Assembly: GCF_003289955.1 (NCBI RefSeq)
Contig: NZ_QLZR01000010.1
Span: forward strand, 21,561-85,560
Source: Planococcus halotolerans
GTDB lineage: Bacteria; Bacillota; Bacilli; Bacillales_A; Planococcaceae
Length of the DNA stretch: 64,000 bases
Direction of reading: 5' to 3'
The notes under the pieces are model-generated. The model saw only the letters and a list, made by a program, of their open reading frames with translations. It did not search any database and had not been told where the DNA came from. Positions 36,311-44,850 of this stretch are shown here, in pieces (the first letter of the stretch is position 1; each line of letters starts with the position of its first letter). A program made the translations under genes and the position numbers.

Positions 36311-37822
36311 GTGGTAAATATGAGTAATATATTTGATCTGGTGCTTCACGAAGGTATTAATACATATAAGACAAAAAACTCAAAGGCAGCTTTCCCCAAA
36401 GTCGTAAAAGATAAAAAAAATTTTCAAAAACATAAGAAAGGTGCCATCTGTGTGACCCGAGCCAAGGAAGATCTAGCGACACCGTTCGGTGTCAAAGGGT
36501 ATGTGATTACCTCAAAGGAAACCCTCTTGGAGGATTGTCTTGAACTTTCTCACTGGAATCCTAATGTACTGAACTACTTAAGGTATTCGGATAAAACCAG
36601 GCGGTTCGTCAAGGGACATGAAGAAAGCAACCTACAGCAAATCAATACCTTTGTGGTGGATATCGACACGAAAAAGCAGTCGTATACGGAAATCCTGACG
36701 GCTGCACTGGATCACAGTATCGGCATCCCAACGCTTGTTCTGGAGTCACCAAAAGGCTTTCAAGCCTATTTTGTTCTTGAGAAACCTCTCTTCATCAGCA
36801 ACCAGAACGACTTCCGCGGACTGAAAGTGGCCAAACGCATCTCAGAGAACATCAAACGCAGCCTCGCCGGAGTTTTGCAGGGAGTCGATATCTCCTGCAA
36901 TGACTTCGGTTTTTTTCGGATTCCGAACGAAGACAACGTGCGCTGGTTCTCTGAAGAAATGGTCTACGACTTCGGCAGCTTGATCGCATGGTCCAAACGC
37001 CAGGACGATGATCGGGGCAGGGGGCTTTTTGTGCTGCCTTCCCAAAAAGAAGCGCTGGATCCAACGCAGTCCGAATGGTTTCAGGAACTCTTGGCCACGC
37101 GTCACGTAAAAGGGGGCGAAGGGCAGATCGGCCGGGACAACCTGATGTTCACACTTGCTCTGGCTTGCTACAGTGCCGGAAAGGGGCAGGATGAAACGCT
37201 CGATCTTCTGGATGAATACAACTCGTCCCTGGCTGTGCCTATACGGCACAGCGAAGTTCGGAAAATCGTCAAGAGCGCCTATAAAGGCCGGTTCAAGGGC
37301 GCGCATAAGGAATACATCCAGCAGCTGTTGGAAGCATGGGGCACCGGCAAGGAAATCGCGATCCACAATCCGATGGGCGGCTGGTACAAGCACAAGAAAG
37401 ACCGGGAAGACCGCGTCCGCAGTCATTACAGCGAATGGGAAGAAGATGTGCTCGCCTTTATCGAAAAAGCCGCGAGCATCGATCAGCCCATCAAATGGTC
37501 CACGCAGACAGCTTTGTGCGAAGAGATCGGGATTCCCCGCAGTACGTTCAATGAAGTCATCCGGAAATCCAAACACATCTTGGTCAAACGAAAAGGAAAA
37601 GGCCGGGCAGCGCAGACAGGATTGACCTCGATTGCGATGCTTCTTCAGTGTGCGCTCAGTTGCCAGCAGCAACACCGCACGGTGTACATCGAAGCAATCC
37701 GGCTCTTTGCAACTGAGCCAGCCAATCAGCTTGTTCTGCGAGAACTGGACTACCAAGTGGAACGCCATGTGGCAGGCCCTTATGCTGCCACCATAAATGG
37801 TAAAAATTTCAATTCCAGTTAA
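36311..37822 (+). CDS. Plasmid primase/replication protein with PriCT-like domain
   Basis: 503 residues. The N-terminal half has the catalytic pattern FVVDIDTKK...TLVLESPKGFQAYFVL typical of archaeo-eukaryotic primase-like Rep proteins. The region GGEGQIGRDNLMFTLALAC...IVKSAYKGRFKGA (about 255-330) matches the PriCT primase C-terminal domain. The last part may hold an HTH (EEIGIPRSTFNEVIRKSK). It starts with GTG at 36311 with GGGGAGGGG in front. It lies directly after the repeat array, so it may act as a second replication initiator or as the lagging-strand primase. Confidence 0.75.
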   Translation: MVNMSNIFDLVLHEGINTYKTKNSKAAFPKVVKDKKNFQKHKKGAICVTRAKEDLATPFGVKGYVITSKETLLEDCLELSHWNPNVLNYLRYSDKTRRFVKGHEESNLQQINTFVVDIDTKKQSYTEILTAALDHSIGIPTLVLESPKGFQAYFVLEKPLFISNQNDFRGLKVAKRISENIKRSLAGVLQGVDISCNDFGFFRIPNEDNVRWFSEEMVYDFGSLIAWSKRQDDDRGRGLFVLPSQKEALDPTQSEWFQELLATRHVKGGEGQIGRDNLMFTLALACYSAGKGQDETLDLLDEYNSSLAVPIRHSEVRKIVKSAYKGRFKGAHKEYIQQLLEAWGTGKEIAIHNPMGGWYKHKKDREDRVRSHYSEWEEDVLAFIEKAASIDQPIKWSTQTALCEEIGIPRSTFNEVIRKSKHILVKRKGKGRAAQTGLTSIAMLLQCALSCQQQHRTVYIEAIRLFATEPANQLVLRELDYQVERHVAGPYAATINGKNFNSS

Positions 37823-37927
37823 TTGTCCAGTCTGCCAATACATATCTGTATACAGGGGTTCGTTTTTTCCCCTGCTTATCGATTGTGTATCCATCCATCT
37901 CTTTTATCTTGTTTTGGGGAATAAAAA

Positions 37928-37953
37928 AAGCACCTTTTCAGTGAAAAGATACT
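37928..37953 (-). terminator. Terminator downstream of the XRE regulator
   Basis: On the minus strand CTTTTC pairs with GAAAAG, with additional outer pairs, followed by seven T residues, 10 bp past the stop of the regulator gene. Confidence 0.45.
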
Positions 37954-37963
37954 TGGGACGGGA

Positions 37964-38269
37964 TTATTCAGTTTCATCGGTTTCGTAAGGACCGAAGCGT
38001 TCATACATTTTATTGAGCTGCTGGGTTTGAAAGTCGTCTTTGAAGGCGCGCAGAAAAACGTCCGTTGGGTTGATTTGAAGTGCGTTGCAATAATGAATGA
38101 TCCAGCCGATTGAAACGTTTTGTTTTCCACGTTCGATATTGGAAATCGTGGGTCCGGCCAGGTCGCTGATGGCTTCGATATCTTTTAAGGTCATTTTCTT
38201 TTCAAGGCGTATGGATTTCAAGGCTCCACCGATTTTTTCGTAAATATTGGGTTCATAATGGGAGGTCAT
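37964..38269 (-). CDS. XRE-family transcriptional regulator
   Basis: 101 residues with a Cro/CI-type HTH: LKSIRLEKKMTLKDIEAISD, then GPTISNIERGKQNVSIG. It is a small single-domain DNA-binding protein. It is transcribed divergently from repA, so it may regulate the repA or antisense-RNA promoters, or the primase gene that converges on it. Confidence 0.85.
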   Translation of the reverse strand: MTSHYEPNIYEKIGGALKSIRLEKKMTLKDIEAISDLAGPTISNIERGKQNVSIGWIIHYCNALQINPTDVFLRAFKDDFQTQQLNKMYERFGPYETDETE

Positions 38270-38292
38270 AGCTCGAATCCTTTCAGATAGCC

Positions 38293-38322
38293 GTGTCTGT
38301 TTTGATTGTTTCGTGTTATACT
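38293..38322 (+). promoter_or_regulatory. Candidate repA mRNA promoter
   Basis: An extended -10 box TGTTATACT (TATACT at 38317-38322) with a weak -35 (TGTCTG) 17 bp upstream, ahead of the structured repA leader. Confidence 0.4.
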
Positions 38323-38349
38323 GATTCCATAAAATTAAGATATATATTA

Positions 38350-38437
38350 AAAAATCTCTACAAACCCTGTTATTGGTAGTTTGGCGACCGTCAATAACAG
38401 AGTTTCCGCGTAGAGAAATTTCAAAGGAATCGTTCTT
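38350..38437 (-). ncRNA. Antisense RNA controlling repA copy number
   Basis: About 88 nt. The promoter lies at 38444-38471, and the RNA ends in a hairpin whose outer stem TCTCTAC/GTAGAGA is followed by TTTTTT on the minus strand. The inner stem CTGTTATTG/CAATAACAG carries a loop containing TTGGCG (38381-38386), the U-turn motif used in antisense-target recognition by IncB/IncI and pSK1/pSK41-type plasmids. The RNA is fully complementary to the repA leader. Confidence 0.75.
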
Positions 38438-38551
38438 ATCCTGATTATAGCATAATCCAGGTCTTTTTGAATAGAAGCTGAGGAAATCGGCTTTTATGGA
38501 ACGCGCCTTTGGAATTTCTCTTCCGTTCGATCAGAGAATTCTTGGAAGGGG
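38411..38551 (+). promoter_or_regulatory. repA leader with alternative anti-Shine-Dalgarno structures
   Basis: GAGAAATTTCAAAGG (38413-38427) can pair with CCTTTGGAATTTCTC (38506-38520). The same 38502-38520 segment can instead pair with 38534-38553, which buries the repA ribosome site AAGGGG (38546-38551). Antisense RNA that covers the first element would favour the closed form. Confidence 0.6.
38444..38471 (-). promoter_or_regulatory. Promoter of the repA antisense RNA
   Basis: Read on the minus strand: TTCAAA, a 16-bp spacer and a perfect TATAAT with an extended TGC before it. It starts the antisense RNA about 7 bp beyond. Confidence 0.65.
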
Positions 38552-38560
38552 CGTTTTGTT

Positions 38561-39523
38561 ATGAGCAGAAAATACAATGTACAGGAAGAGGCAGCCGAGC
38601 GATTTTACCGGTTACCGAAAGTGTTCTTTACGAACGAGCAGTACAAAAAACTGAGCAACGATGCGAAAATCGCTTTTGCGATCCTGCAGGATCGGCTTGA
38701 ACTGTCTATCCGGAACAGGTGGTTTGACGTGGAGGGGAATATCTATTTTCTTTACGGGAACCAGGAGCTTGGGGATATTCTGAACTGCAGTAAACCCACG
38801 GTCATCAAGATCAAAAAGGAACTGCACAAAGCGGAATTGCTAGAGGAGAAACGGATGGGGCTTTCCCAGTCGAACCGGTTGTATCTGTTGAAACCGGTGG
38901 CTGACTTTTCCGATTTGGACGAACTGAAACAGCCTTCGGAAGACGCTGAAACCCTTGTGCCCCAACAGAAGTTAAAATCTTTTACTTCAAGAAGTCAAAA
39001 TTTTTTACCTCAAGAAGTTAAAAATTTTAACACTAATGATACTGAACTTAGCGATACTGATTCGAGTGATACTGAAAAGAGTATCCATCTATCCCGAAAT
39101 GAATCGGATCTGCCAAGTGTGTTGGTGGAAGTACTTGATAAAAATCAAAAGCGATTGATGGATGACGAAATAAAGGTTATAGATATCCTCAACCACTACA
39201 AAGCCCACCAAGGGATATTGACGGATTACCAATATGCAGATGCCCTGCAGTATTCACTGGAACGGACACCGGGACGCATCATCAGCATCACGGCCCGGCT
39301 GACAAAAGCGGTGGAAGACAAACGAAAATGGCTGAATCAGCAAAACGCCCGTGAACCAGAACCGGTGCGGAAAGAAATCATCCCGGAGTGGCTCAAGGAA
39401 CAGCGACAAGCCGAACAGCAGCAGCAACAAGCAAAACAACAAGAAGTGAGTTCAACTCTAAACGATTTCGAAGCCGAAAAACAACGATTACTCGAACGCC
39501 TGCAAAAGCGGAAGTCACAATGA
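38561..39523 (+). CDS. repA: RepA_N family replication initiator
   Basis: 320 residues. The RepA_N domain occupies the N-terminus: RFYRLPKVFFTNEQYKKLSN, then AKIAFAILQDRLELSIRN and GNIYFLYGNQELGDILNCSK, a winged-helix DNA-binding module found in theta-replicating plasmids of Gram-positive bacteria. The middle is a Ser/Thr-rich linker (from about 150 to 190), and the C-terminal domain is host-specific and ends in a Gln-rich helix. Translation is controlled by the antisense-RNA leader just upstream. This is the best candidate for the main initiator, and its origin is usually within the gene's central part. Confidence 0.9.
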   Translation: MSRKYNVQEEAAERFYRLPKVFFTNEQYKKLSNDAKIAFAILQDRLELSIRNRWFDVEGNIYFLYGNQELGDILNCSKPTVIKIKKELHKAELLEEKRMGLSQSNRLYLLKPVADFSDLDELKQPSEDAETLVPQQKLKSFTSRSQNFLPQEVKNFNTNDTELSDTDSSDTEKSIHLSRNESDLPSVLVEVLDKNQKRLMDDEIKVIDILNHYKAHQGILTDYQYADALQYSLERTPGRIISITARLTKAVEDKRKWLNQQNAREPEPVRKEIIPEWLKEQRQAEQQQQQAKQQEVSSTLNDFEAEKQRLLERLQKRKSQ

Positions 39524-39535
39524 CTTCCGCTTTTT
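39504..39535 (+). terminator. Terminator overlapping the repA stop codon
   Basis: AAAAGCGGAAGTCA pairs perfectly with TGACTTCCGCTTTTT over a CAA loop. The repA TGA stop is within the stem. Confidence 0.9.
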
Positions 39536-39745
39536 ATTATGATATAGGTTAAAAAATATTGATTTCCAACTATTTGAAATCAAGATAAATGCAGTAGGAG
39601 TTAAGTAATATAGCGTCCTTATAAAGTTTATCAAGCGTTTGTAAAAAAGGAAAAAAGAACCAGAGGAAATTGTTGGTTATGACTTGCCAGAAATAAGGCA
39701 AAAATAGTAAGGTGAAGTCAAATGAATCGAAAAGGGGGTGGAAAC

Positions 39746-39970
39746 GTGTTTGATCGCATAGGTGCTTTTCTCAATACATTGTTTACGGACATGCAAACGA
39801 CCTTCATCACCATTTTCATGATTGGCCTGTTGATCTGCGCGATTGGCGTATGGGCAGGGGACGAACAATCATCCCCGAAATTCAAGAACGGCCTGAAGCT
39901 GTGTGTGCTCGGCGTGGTGTTGTTCCTGTTGGCCAAACCGGTCATCGATTACATTCAGACGAATCTGTAA
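39746..39970 (+). CDS. Small VirB2/TrbC-like membrane protein of the transfer operon
   Basis: 74 residues starting with GTG 39746, behind AAAGGGGGTGG. The in-frame ATG at 39722 would give a longer product but has a poorer site. It has two hydrophobic segments (FITIFMIGLLICAIGVWAG and LKLCVLGVVLFLLAKPV), the layout of Gram-positive VirB2-like pilin or TrbC-type proteins. As first gene of the plus-strand type IV secretion operon it is in the position expected for that role. Confidence 0.6.
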   Translation: MFDRIGAFLNTLFTDMQTTFITIFMIGLLICAIGVWAGDEQSSPKFKNGLKLCVLGVVLFLLAKPVIDYIQTNL

Positions 39971-39985
39971 GACAGAAAGTGTGTG

Positions 39986-41026
39986 ATGGCGATGCGTTCG
40001 GATTCGTACATGGAGCGCCAGGAGCGCTTGCGTGAACGCGGGAAGGTGGAACTTCCCCTCAATATCGATACGAAAAAGTATTTGTACGGCAATATCTCGT
40101 TTCAGGATGTTTTCATTGTGCTGCCATTCCTGTTGCTGGGCGCAGCGATTTCGTATTTGCTTTTCAAGGCCGGGTACTTGAATCAGCAGCTATTACTGGT
40201 GACATTCGTGCCGGCAATGATTGTCACGGTGTTTCAGCTGAACAAGCATCCGATCCGGAAGAATTTGTCGCTTCTGCAGTACAAGGTCATCTGGAAGCTA
40301 CGGGCGAAACACCGGAAAAAGAATTTTCACTACGCGAAAGGGGCACTGTCGATGAGCCGGAAACAAGGCGACACCCGGACCGAACTCGGACTGGCCAATA
40401 TTGCGAATGGCTGTCTGGAATCGTCCGACCGGAAACTGATCAAGGTGCTGGAAATCTCCTCCGTCAATCTGTCGCTCATGAACGAACTGGCCAAAGAGAA
40501 TGTGTTATCGGCCTATCAGTCGTTCATCAACGATACGGGGGAGAAGCAGATCCAGCTCATGCAGGTCGCGCAGCCCATCAACCTGACGAATTACCTCATG
40601 TGGTTTAACGAAGAAGTGGACCAGAACACCTCTTACGCCAAACGAGTCCTGAAACAGGGCTATTCCAACCAGATCGAGCGGATCCAGAAGTCGAAGAACA
40701 TGGTGACGCGGAAACGCTACCTGGTGATTTCAAAGCCGATGACGGATTCCGCGAAGGATTACATGAAGCTGGAAACCACAGCGAATATCCTGAAAGCGAA
40801 GCTCGAACAGATGCTGTCGGGTTATGAAAAACTGGATGTGAATATTTTGGAGAACGATGAACTGCTGAAATTCTATTACGCCTGCATCGATTTCGACAAT
40901 GCACAGGCGCAGGGCGAAAACATCGTGCAGAAGACCAATTCCAAGCTGGATGTGGTGGTCGGCAAGAATACGGCCAAAGCGCTGGTGGATCAGTACAAGA
41001 CCTTACTGAATGACCGATTTGAATAA
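39986..41026 (+). CDS. VirB3/PrgI-like transfer protein fused to a cytoplasmic domain
   Basis: 346 residues. Two N-terminal membrane segments (VFIVLPFLLLGAAISYLLF, then LLLVTFVPAMIVTVFQ) are followed by basic motifs (HPIRKNLSLLQYKVIWKLR), as in PrgI/TcpE-type proteins, which take the VirB3 place in Gram-positive systems. The remaining 240 residues (VLEISSVNLSLMNELAKENV onward) resemble the N-terminal domain of VirB4 proteins. It is 12 bp upstream of the VirB4 ATPase gene, so the two together may form a split VirB3-VirB4 unit. The start is ATG 39986 or 39992. Confidence 0.65.
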   Translation: MAMRSDSYMERQERLRERGKVELPLNIDTKKYLYGNISFQDVFIVLPFLLLGAAISYLLFKAGYLNQQLLLVTFVPAMIVTVFQLNKHPIRKNLSLLQYKVIWKLRAKHRKKNFHYAKGALSMSRKQGDTRTELGLANIANGCLESSDRKLIKVLEISSVNLSLMNELAKENVLSAYQSFINDTGEKQIQLMQVAQPINLTNYLMWFNEEVDQNTSYAKRVLKQGYSNQIERIQKSKNMVTRKRYLVISKPMTDSAKDYMKLETTANILKAKLEQMLSGYEKLDVNILENDELLKFYYACIDFDNAQAQGENIVQKTNSKLDVVVGKNTAKALVDQYKTLLNDRFE

Positions 41027-41038
41027 GGAGGTGGCGAG

Positions 41039-42913
41039 ATGCAGTGGGTGACCAATCTGTTTCGCTCCAAACCGAAAGAAGAGACGACATTCGAAGAAAC
41101 CATCAGCGGCATGAACGAAACGCTGCTGACGGCGATTGCACCGGATAACCTGACGGAATACGACTCGGCCGTGCGGATCGGCTCCAACTATACCCGGACG
41201 TTGCTCATCGTCGATTACGATCCGATTCAGGACCAGAACAAGATTCAGCAAGTGACGGAAATTCCGGAAAACGTCTCAATCGTTAATTACCTGCAGGAAT
41301 ACAATATGGGCGAGGTGCGGACGCAGCTCGTCAAAAGCATCAAGCAGAACCGGATGAAAATGAATACCCGGTTCGCCGATGAACAGACGATCATCGAATC
41401 CGAAGGCCAGATTGAAAGTGCGTCGGAGATGCTGCGGAACCTGTCCTACCGGAACGACAAGATTTATTTGTTCCATACGTTGATTCATCTGGTGGCGAGT
41501 TCGATGGACGAACTGGATCAGCTGACAACGACTGTTAAAAGCAAGTTCTCGAAAATCGGCATTATCCACAATCCGACCGACCGGGCCGTCGATGCGTTCC
41601 GTTCGTTCCTTCCCCTCAATGACAACAAAGTGGAAGAACTGACGTATAAGATGACCAACTCCGAAGCGATTTCGTATTTCTTCCCGTTTCATGAAAACGA
41701 AATGTTCTCGCAGACCGGTTTGATCAAGGGACGCAACATGACCACCGGAAATGTGGTCATCGTGGACGATACGACACTGCTGAACCGGCATGAATTCGTC
41801 ATCGGGATTTCCGGGATCGGCAAATCGACATATCTGTTTGCCAACATGACGAACAAGCACATGCTTGGCCGGAAAATCATCACGGTGGATCCGAAAGGGG
41901 AATTCGGCCGGAACTACAAAGACCTCGGCGGCGCATGGGTCAAGTTCCAGCTGAAAGGCGGAAACCGCATCAACCCGATGGACCTGCCGAAAATCAGCGA
42001 GAAGATCCAGCTGGAGGAAAAAGAGCTCGGCAACATTTTGCTCACGAAAATATCGAACCTGCTCGTCATGTTCAAGCTGATGTACAACTCGATGAATGAG
42101 CTGCAGGAAGACATACTCAGCCGGTACATCCAGAAAGTGTACGAAGAAAAAGGGATTGATGAGACAACGGATGTCAACAGGCTGACCGCGGCCGATTATC
42201 CGGTTCTGGAAGACCTGTACAACATGATCGAACGCGACAAAAAGGAGGATCCGCCGTTATACGAGCGCATACGCGACTTTCACACGACACTCGAAACGTA
42301 CGTCTACGGCATCTATTCGGAACTCTTTAACGGGGCGACAAACGTCAATATCGACAACGATTTGATCTGTTATGACCTGAAAGAGATGAGCAACAACGAA
42401 AAAATTCAGCGGATCCTTTTCTATAACATTCTTTCGCACACGACCTACGAAATCATGAGTGGCGACCGGGAACCGAGCGAAATCTTCATAGACGAAGCGC
42501 ACGTCATTGCCGATCCGAAAGTGCCGAAAGCGATGGAGTTCATTTATTTCATGATGAAAGTGCTGCGCTCGTTTAACTGCGGCATTACGACGGCTTCCCA
42601 GTCGGTGGAGGATTTCCTGTCGGCCCGGGATGAAAACCGGAATTACGGAAAAGCGATCATCACCCAATCGGTGCAGCGGCTGTATTTGCCGATGAGCGAG
42701 GAAGAACTGAAATACCTGGAAGAAGAGCTGGGCAATTCCTTCTCGAAAGAGGAACGGTCCACGCTGATCTTGAAGGACGGCAAGAAAAAGGAACAGGCCG
42801 GCAAGGGGATCTTCTACACCGGTTCCAAGAAAATCAAACTGGAAGTGCAGCTGAACGAAGTGACCGAGAAGCTGTGGTTTGAGCAGAAGAGCATCAACGA
42901 TATCACGATTTGA
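41039..42913 (+). CDS. virB4: VirB4-type conjugation ATPase
   Basis: 624 residues. Walker [10 protein letters not shown] (about residues 256-264) and Walker [12 protein letters not shown] (about 480-490) with VDPKGEF and TASQSVEDF mark the VirB4/TraE/TrwK family, the motor of type IV secretion at the inner face of the membrane. The gene begins with ATG 41039 after an AGGAGG site and is followed at once by the muralytic enzyme gene. Its N-terminal part is shorter than usual, fitting the split with the preceding gene. Confidence 0.92.
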   Translation: MQWVTNLFRSKPKEETTFEETISGMNETLLTAIAPDNLTEYDSAVRIGSNYTRTLLIVDYDPIQDQNKIQQVTEIPENVSIVNYLQEYNMGEVRTQLVKSIKQNRMKMNTRFADEQTIIESEGQIESASEMLRNLSYRNDKIYLFHTLIHLVASSMDELDQLTTTVKSKFSKIGIIHNPTDRAVDAFRSFLPLNDNKVEELTYKMTNSEAISYFFPFHENEMFSQTGLIKGRNMTTGNVVIVDDTTLLNRHEFVIGISGIGKSTYLFANMTNKHMLGRKIITVDPKGEFGRNYKDLGGAWVKFQLKGGNRINPMDLPKISEKIQLEEKELGNILLTKISNLLVMFKLMYNSMNELQEDILSRYIQKVYEEKGIDETTDVNRLTAADYPVLEDLYNMIERDKKEDPPLYERIRDFHTTLETYVYGIYSELFNGATNVNIDNDLICYDLKEMSNNEKIQRILFYNILSHTTYEIMSGDREPSEIFIDEAHVIADPKVPKAMEFIYFMMKVLRSFNCGITTASQSVEDFLSARDENRNYGKAIITQSVQRLYLPMSEEELKYLEEELGNSFSKEERSTLILKDGKKKEQAGKGIFYTGSKKIKLEVQLNEVTEKLWFEQKSINDITI

Positions 42914-42927
42914 AAAGGGATGAGGGC

Positions 42928-44007
42928 ATGAATCCGAAAGAAACGGTCAAAACGATAGGATCCATACTGCTGACGAAAATCCTCTTCAGTCCGCTGGGAC
43001 TGGTGGCGGTTGGCATCGTCCTTCTGTTGATTGTCCTGCCCGTTTTCATGTCGATGGCCAGTAAAGGCGAGAACTTCAATCTGGAAGACCCCGACAGCAA
43101 TCTCAGCGCGCTCTCCGGCGCTGCAGGCGGTGCGTATTGTGCGCCGGACGGCGAACTGAACGAAGCCCTTTGGGATGAACAGCTCGCTTCTGCCGGCGTT
43201 TTCAGCGGGATGGGCGATGTGTTCCAGGAAGTGGCCGAGGAACGGGGGATCGATCCCGTCTTGATGGCAGCCATCGCGCTGCACGAAACAGCACGCGGCA
43301 CGTCCTCTGCGGTCGTGGACAAGAACAACCCCGGCGGCTTGATGGGGGCCGATGGATTGATGGTCTTCGATTCGCTGGAAGCAGGGATTGCCTCGATGGG
43401 CCTGACCCTTCACAACCGGATCATTCAGGACGGACTGGTGACCATCGCCGACTTAGGTTCCGTCTATGCACCGATAGGAGCTGGTAACGATCCGACGAAC
43501 CTGAACGCTCACTGGGTTCCGAACGTCACCAAAGTTGTTAGCTCGTTAGGTGGATTAACGATGAACTGCACCACCTCGACCGGCGAATTCGCCCAACCCG
43601 TGCCGAATGTGACCGTGAATTCCAATTACGGCGTCCGGATTGATCCGTTTACGGGGGCGATTTCCAATCACGCAGGGGTCGACTTTGCCTGCAGCGAACC
43701 GGACCTGATCTACGCAGCAAAAGAAGGGCGCGTGGTGTTTGCCGAATACCCGACCCAAAGCGGATTGAATACCTATGGCAATGTCGTCGTCATTGAACAC
43801 GAAAACAAGCTCTTCAGCCTGTATGCCCACCTCAGTCAGATTGACGTAGCAGTCGGACAGGAAGTCAGCCAGCTCGAACCGGTGGGCGAGTGCGGCACCA
43901 CCGGCCGATCGACCGGGGACCATCTGCATTTTGAGATCCATACCGGTTCGCTGTTCGGCACACGGGTCAACCCGATGCCGTATTTGGAAGGGGAACCGGA
44001 AGAATAG
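42928..44007 (+). CDS. Membrane-anchored muralytic enzyme (glucosaminidase-like plus M23)
   Basis: 359 residues. A membrane anchor (LVAVGIVLLLIVLPVFMSM, about 26-44) is followed by a glucosaminidase or transglycosylase-like domain (GIDPVLMAAIALHETARG...NNPGG) and a C-terminal M23 endopeptidase with the zinc ligands HAGVDF and GDHLHFEIH (about 340-348). Such VirB1-like enzymes open the peptidoglycan for the transfer channel. ATG 42928 is preceded by GATGAGGGC. It is translationally close to VirB4, whose stop overlaps the earlier in-frame start. Confidence 0.88.
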   Translation: MNPKETVKTIGSILLTKILFSPLGLVAVGIVLLLIVLPVFMSMASKGENFNLEDPDSNLSALSGAAGGAYCAPDGELNEALWDEQLASAGVFSGMGDVFQEVAEERGIDPVLMAAIALHETARGTSSAVVDKNNPGGLMGADGLMVFDSLEAGIASMGLTLHNRIIQDGLVTIADLGSVYAPIGAGNDPTNLNAHWVPNVTKVVSSLGGLTMNCTTSTGEFAQPVPNVTVNSNYGVRIDPFTGAISNHAGVDFACSEPDLIYAAKEGRVVFAEYPTQSGLNTYGNVVVIEHENKLFSLYAHLSQIDVAVGQEVSQLEPVGECGTTGRSTGDHLHFEIHTGSLFGTRVNPMPYLEGEPEE

Positions 44008-44023
44008 GAAAGAGGGGAGACGT

Positions 44024-44575
44024 ATGGCGAAATTGGATTTACGGACCATCCTGCTGGTACTGGCGGTGCTGGTGCTCGGCCTCATCAGCTTTAACCAATA
44101 CCTGAGCTTGAAGGATGAACGAACGGAAAATGAACAGCTGGCAAAAGAAGTGGAACGGCTGAAGACGGTGCAGTCCCAGGAACAGGCCATTTATTCCCGG
44201 ACGGAAGACTTCCTGCAGGCCACGCTGGAAGGCGGCGCCATCGACTATTTTTCAGTGGACTTGACGGAAAAAACGGAAGCTGAGCTGGATGAGGACCATC
44301 ACCTGCACGACGGCAGCCGGAGCCAGATGGAGGATTTTGAAATCTTCAATATCTCCGTTCAGCAAAAAGAGAAAGCGTACCAGATCTATGCCATCTACAA
44401 AGTCGCTTTGACGGGTGTGGACGGCGAACTGGCGTATCCGGGAGATCAACCCTTGTTGTACCTGACCTCTCGAATCACGTGGATTGAAGAAGACGGGGAA
44501 TGGAAAGTGGATGCCCATGAACTGCAACCGCTGGCATCCGGTGAAGAAGTCACGGAGGCCATCTCGAACGGATGA
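44024..44575 (+). CDS. Membrane-anchored transfer-operon protein (VirB8-like position)
   Basis: 183 residues with a single N-terminal membrane helix (ILLVLAVLVLGLISFNQYL, about 8-26), a short coiled coil (NEQLAKEVERLKTVQSQEQ) and an extracytoplasmic alpha-beta domain that has the outline of an NTF2/VirB8-like fold (YAIYKVALTGV, LYLTSRITWIEEDGEWKVD). Sequence similarity alone does not prove that. The operon order after VirB4 and the muralytic gene fits a VirB8/TcpC-type scaffold. An AAAGAGGGGAG site precedes ATG 44024. Confidence 0.55.
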   Translation: MAKLDLRTILLVLAVLVLGLISFNQYLSLKDERTENEQLAKEVERLKTVQSQEQAIYSRTEDFLQATLEGGAIDYFSVDLTEKTEAELDEDHHLHDGSRSQMEDFEIFNISVQQKEKAYQIYAIYKVALTGVDGELAYPGDQPLLYLTSRITWIEEDGEWKVDAHELQPLASGEEVTEAISNG

Positions 44576-44595
44576 CGCGGAAAGGATGTGCAGAC

Positions 44596-44850
44596 ATGAA
44601 TGGAAAACTGAAACGGGTGGCTGCCTTCCAGCAAGCGGTCCAAAAAAAGATGGATCGATTGATTGATCGCCTGTCCCGAAATGCCATTGAACAGGAGGAA
44701 CGGAAATACGAGCTGTTGTACGGCAAACCCTTGAGCGAGAAGGAACGAATTGAAATCAAGAAGGGCGTCGTTGTCCGGTATGCGTTTTTATTGGCGGTGC
44801 CGGTGTTGGTGCTGTTATTGACACTGATGAACCGGGGGGTGATGGGATGA
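44596..44850 (+). CDS. Small membrane protein of the transfer operon
   Basis: 84 residues from ATG 44596: a basic N-terminal part (KLKRVAAFQQAVQKKMDRLI) and a C-terminal hydrophobic helix (YAFLLAVPVLVLLLTLM). No family is recognised. It ends with ATGA overlap on the next gene (44847), so the two are coupled. Confidence 0.65.
   Translation: MNGKLKRVAAFQQAVQKKMDRLIDRLSRNAIEQEERKYELLYGKPLSEKERIEIKKGVVVRYAFLLAVPVLVLLLTLMNRGVMG

Noticed and set aside
36842..37894. Minus-strand ORF of 350 codons
   Set aside because: It is a shadow of the PriCT primase gene. The plus-strand frame has recognisable motifs and a strong ribosome site, while the minus frame has none.
41276..41860. Minus-strand ORF of 194 codons opposite VirB4
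   Set aside because: Antisense shadow of a conserved ATPase gene in GC-richer DNA.
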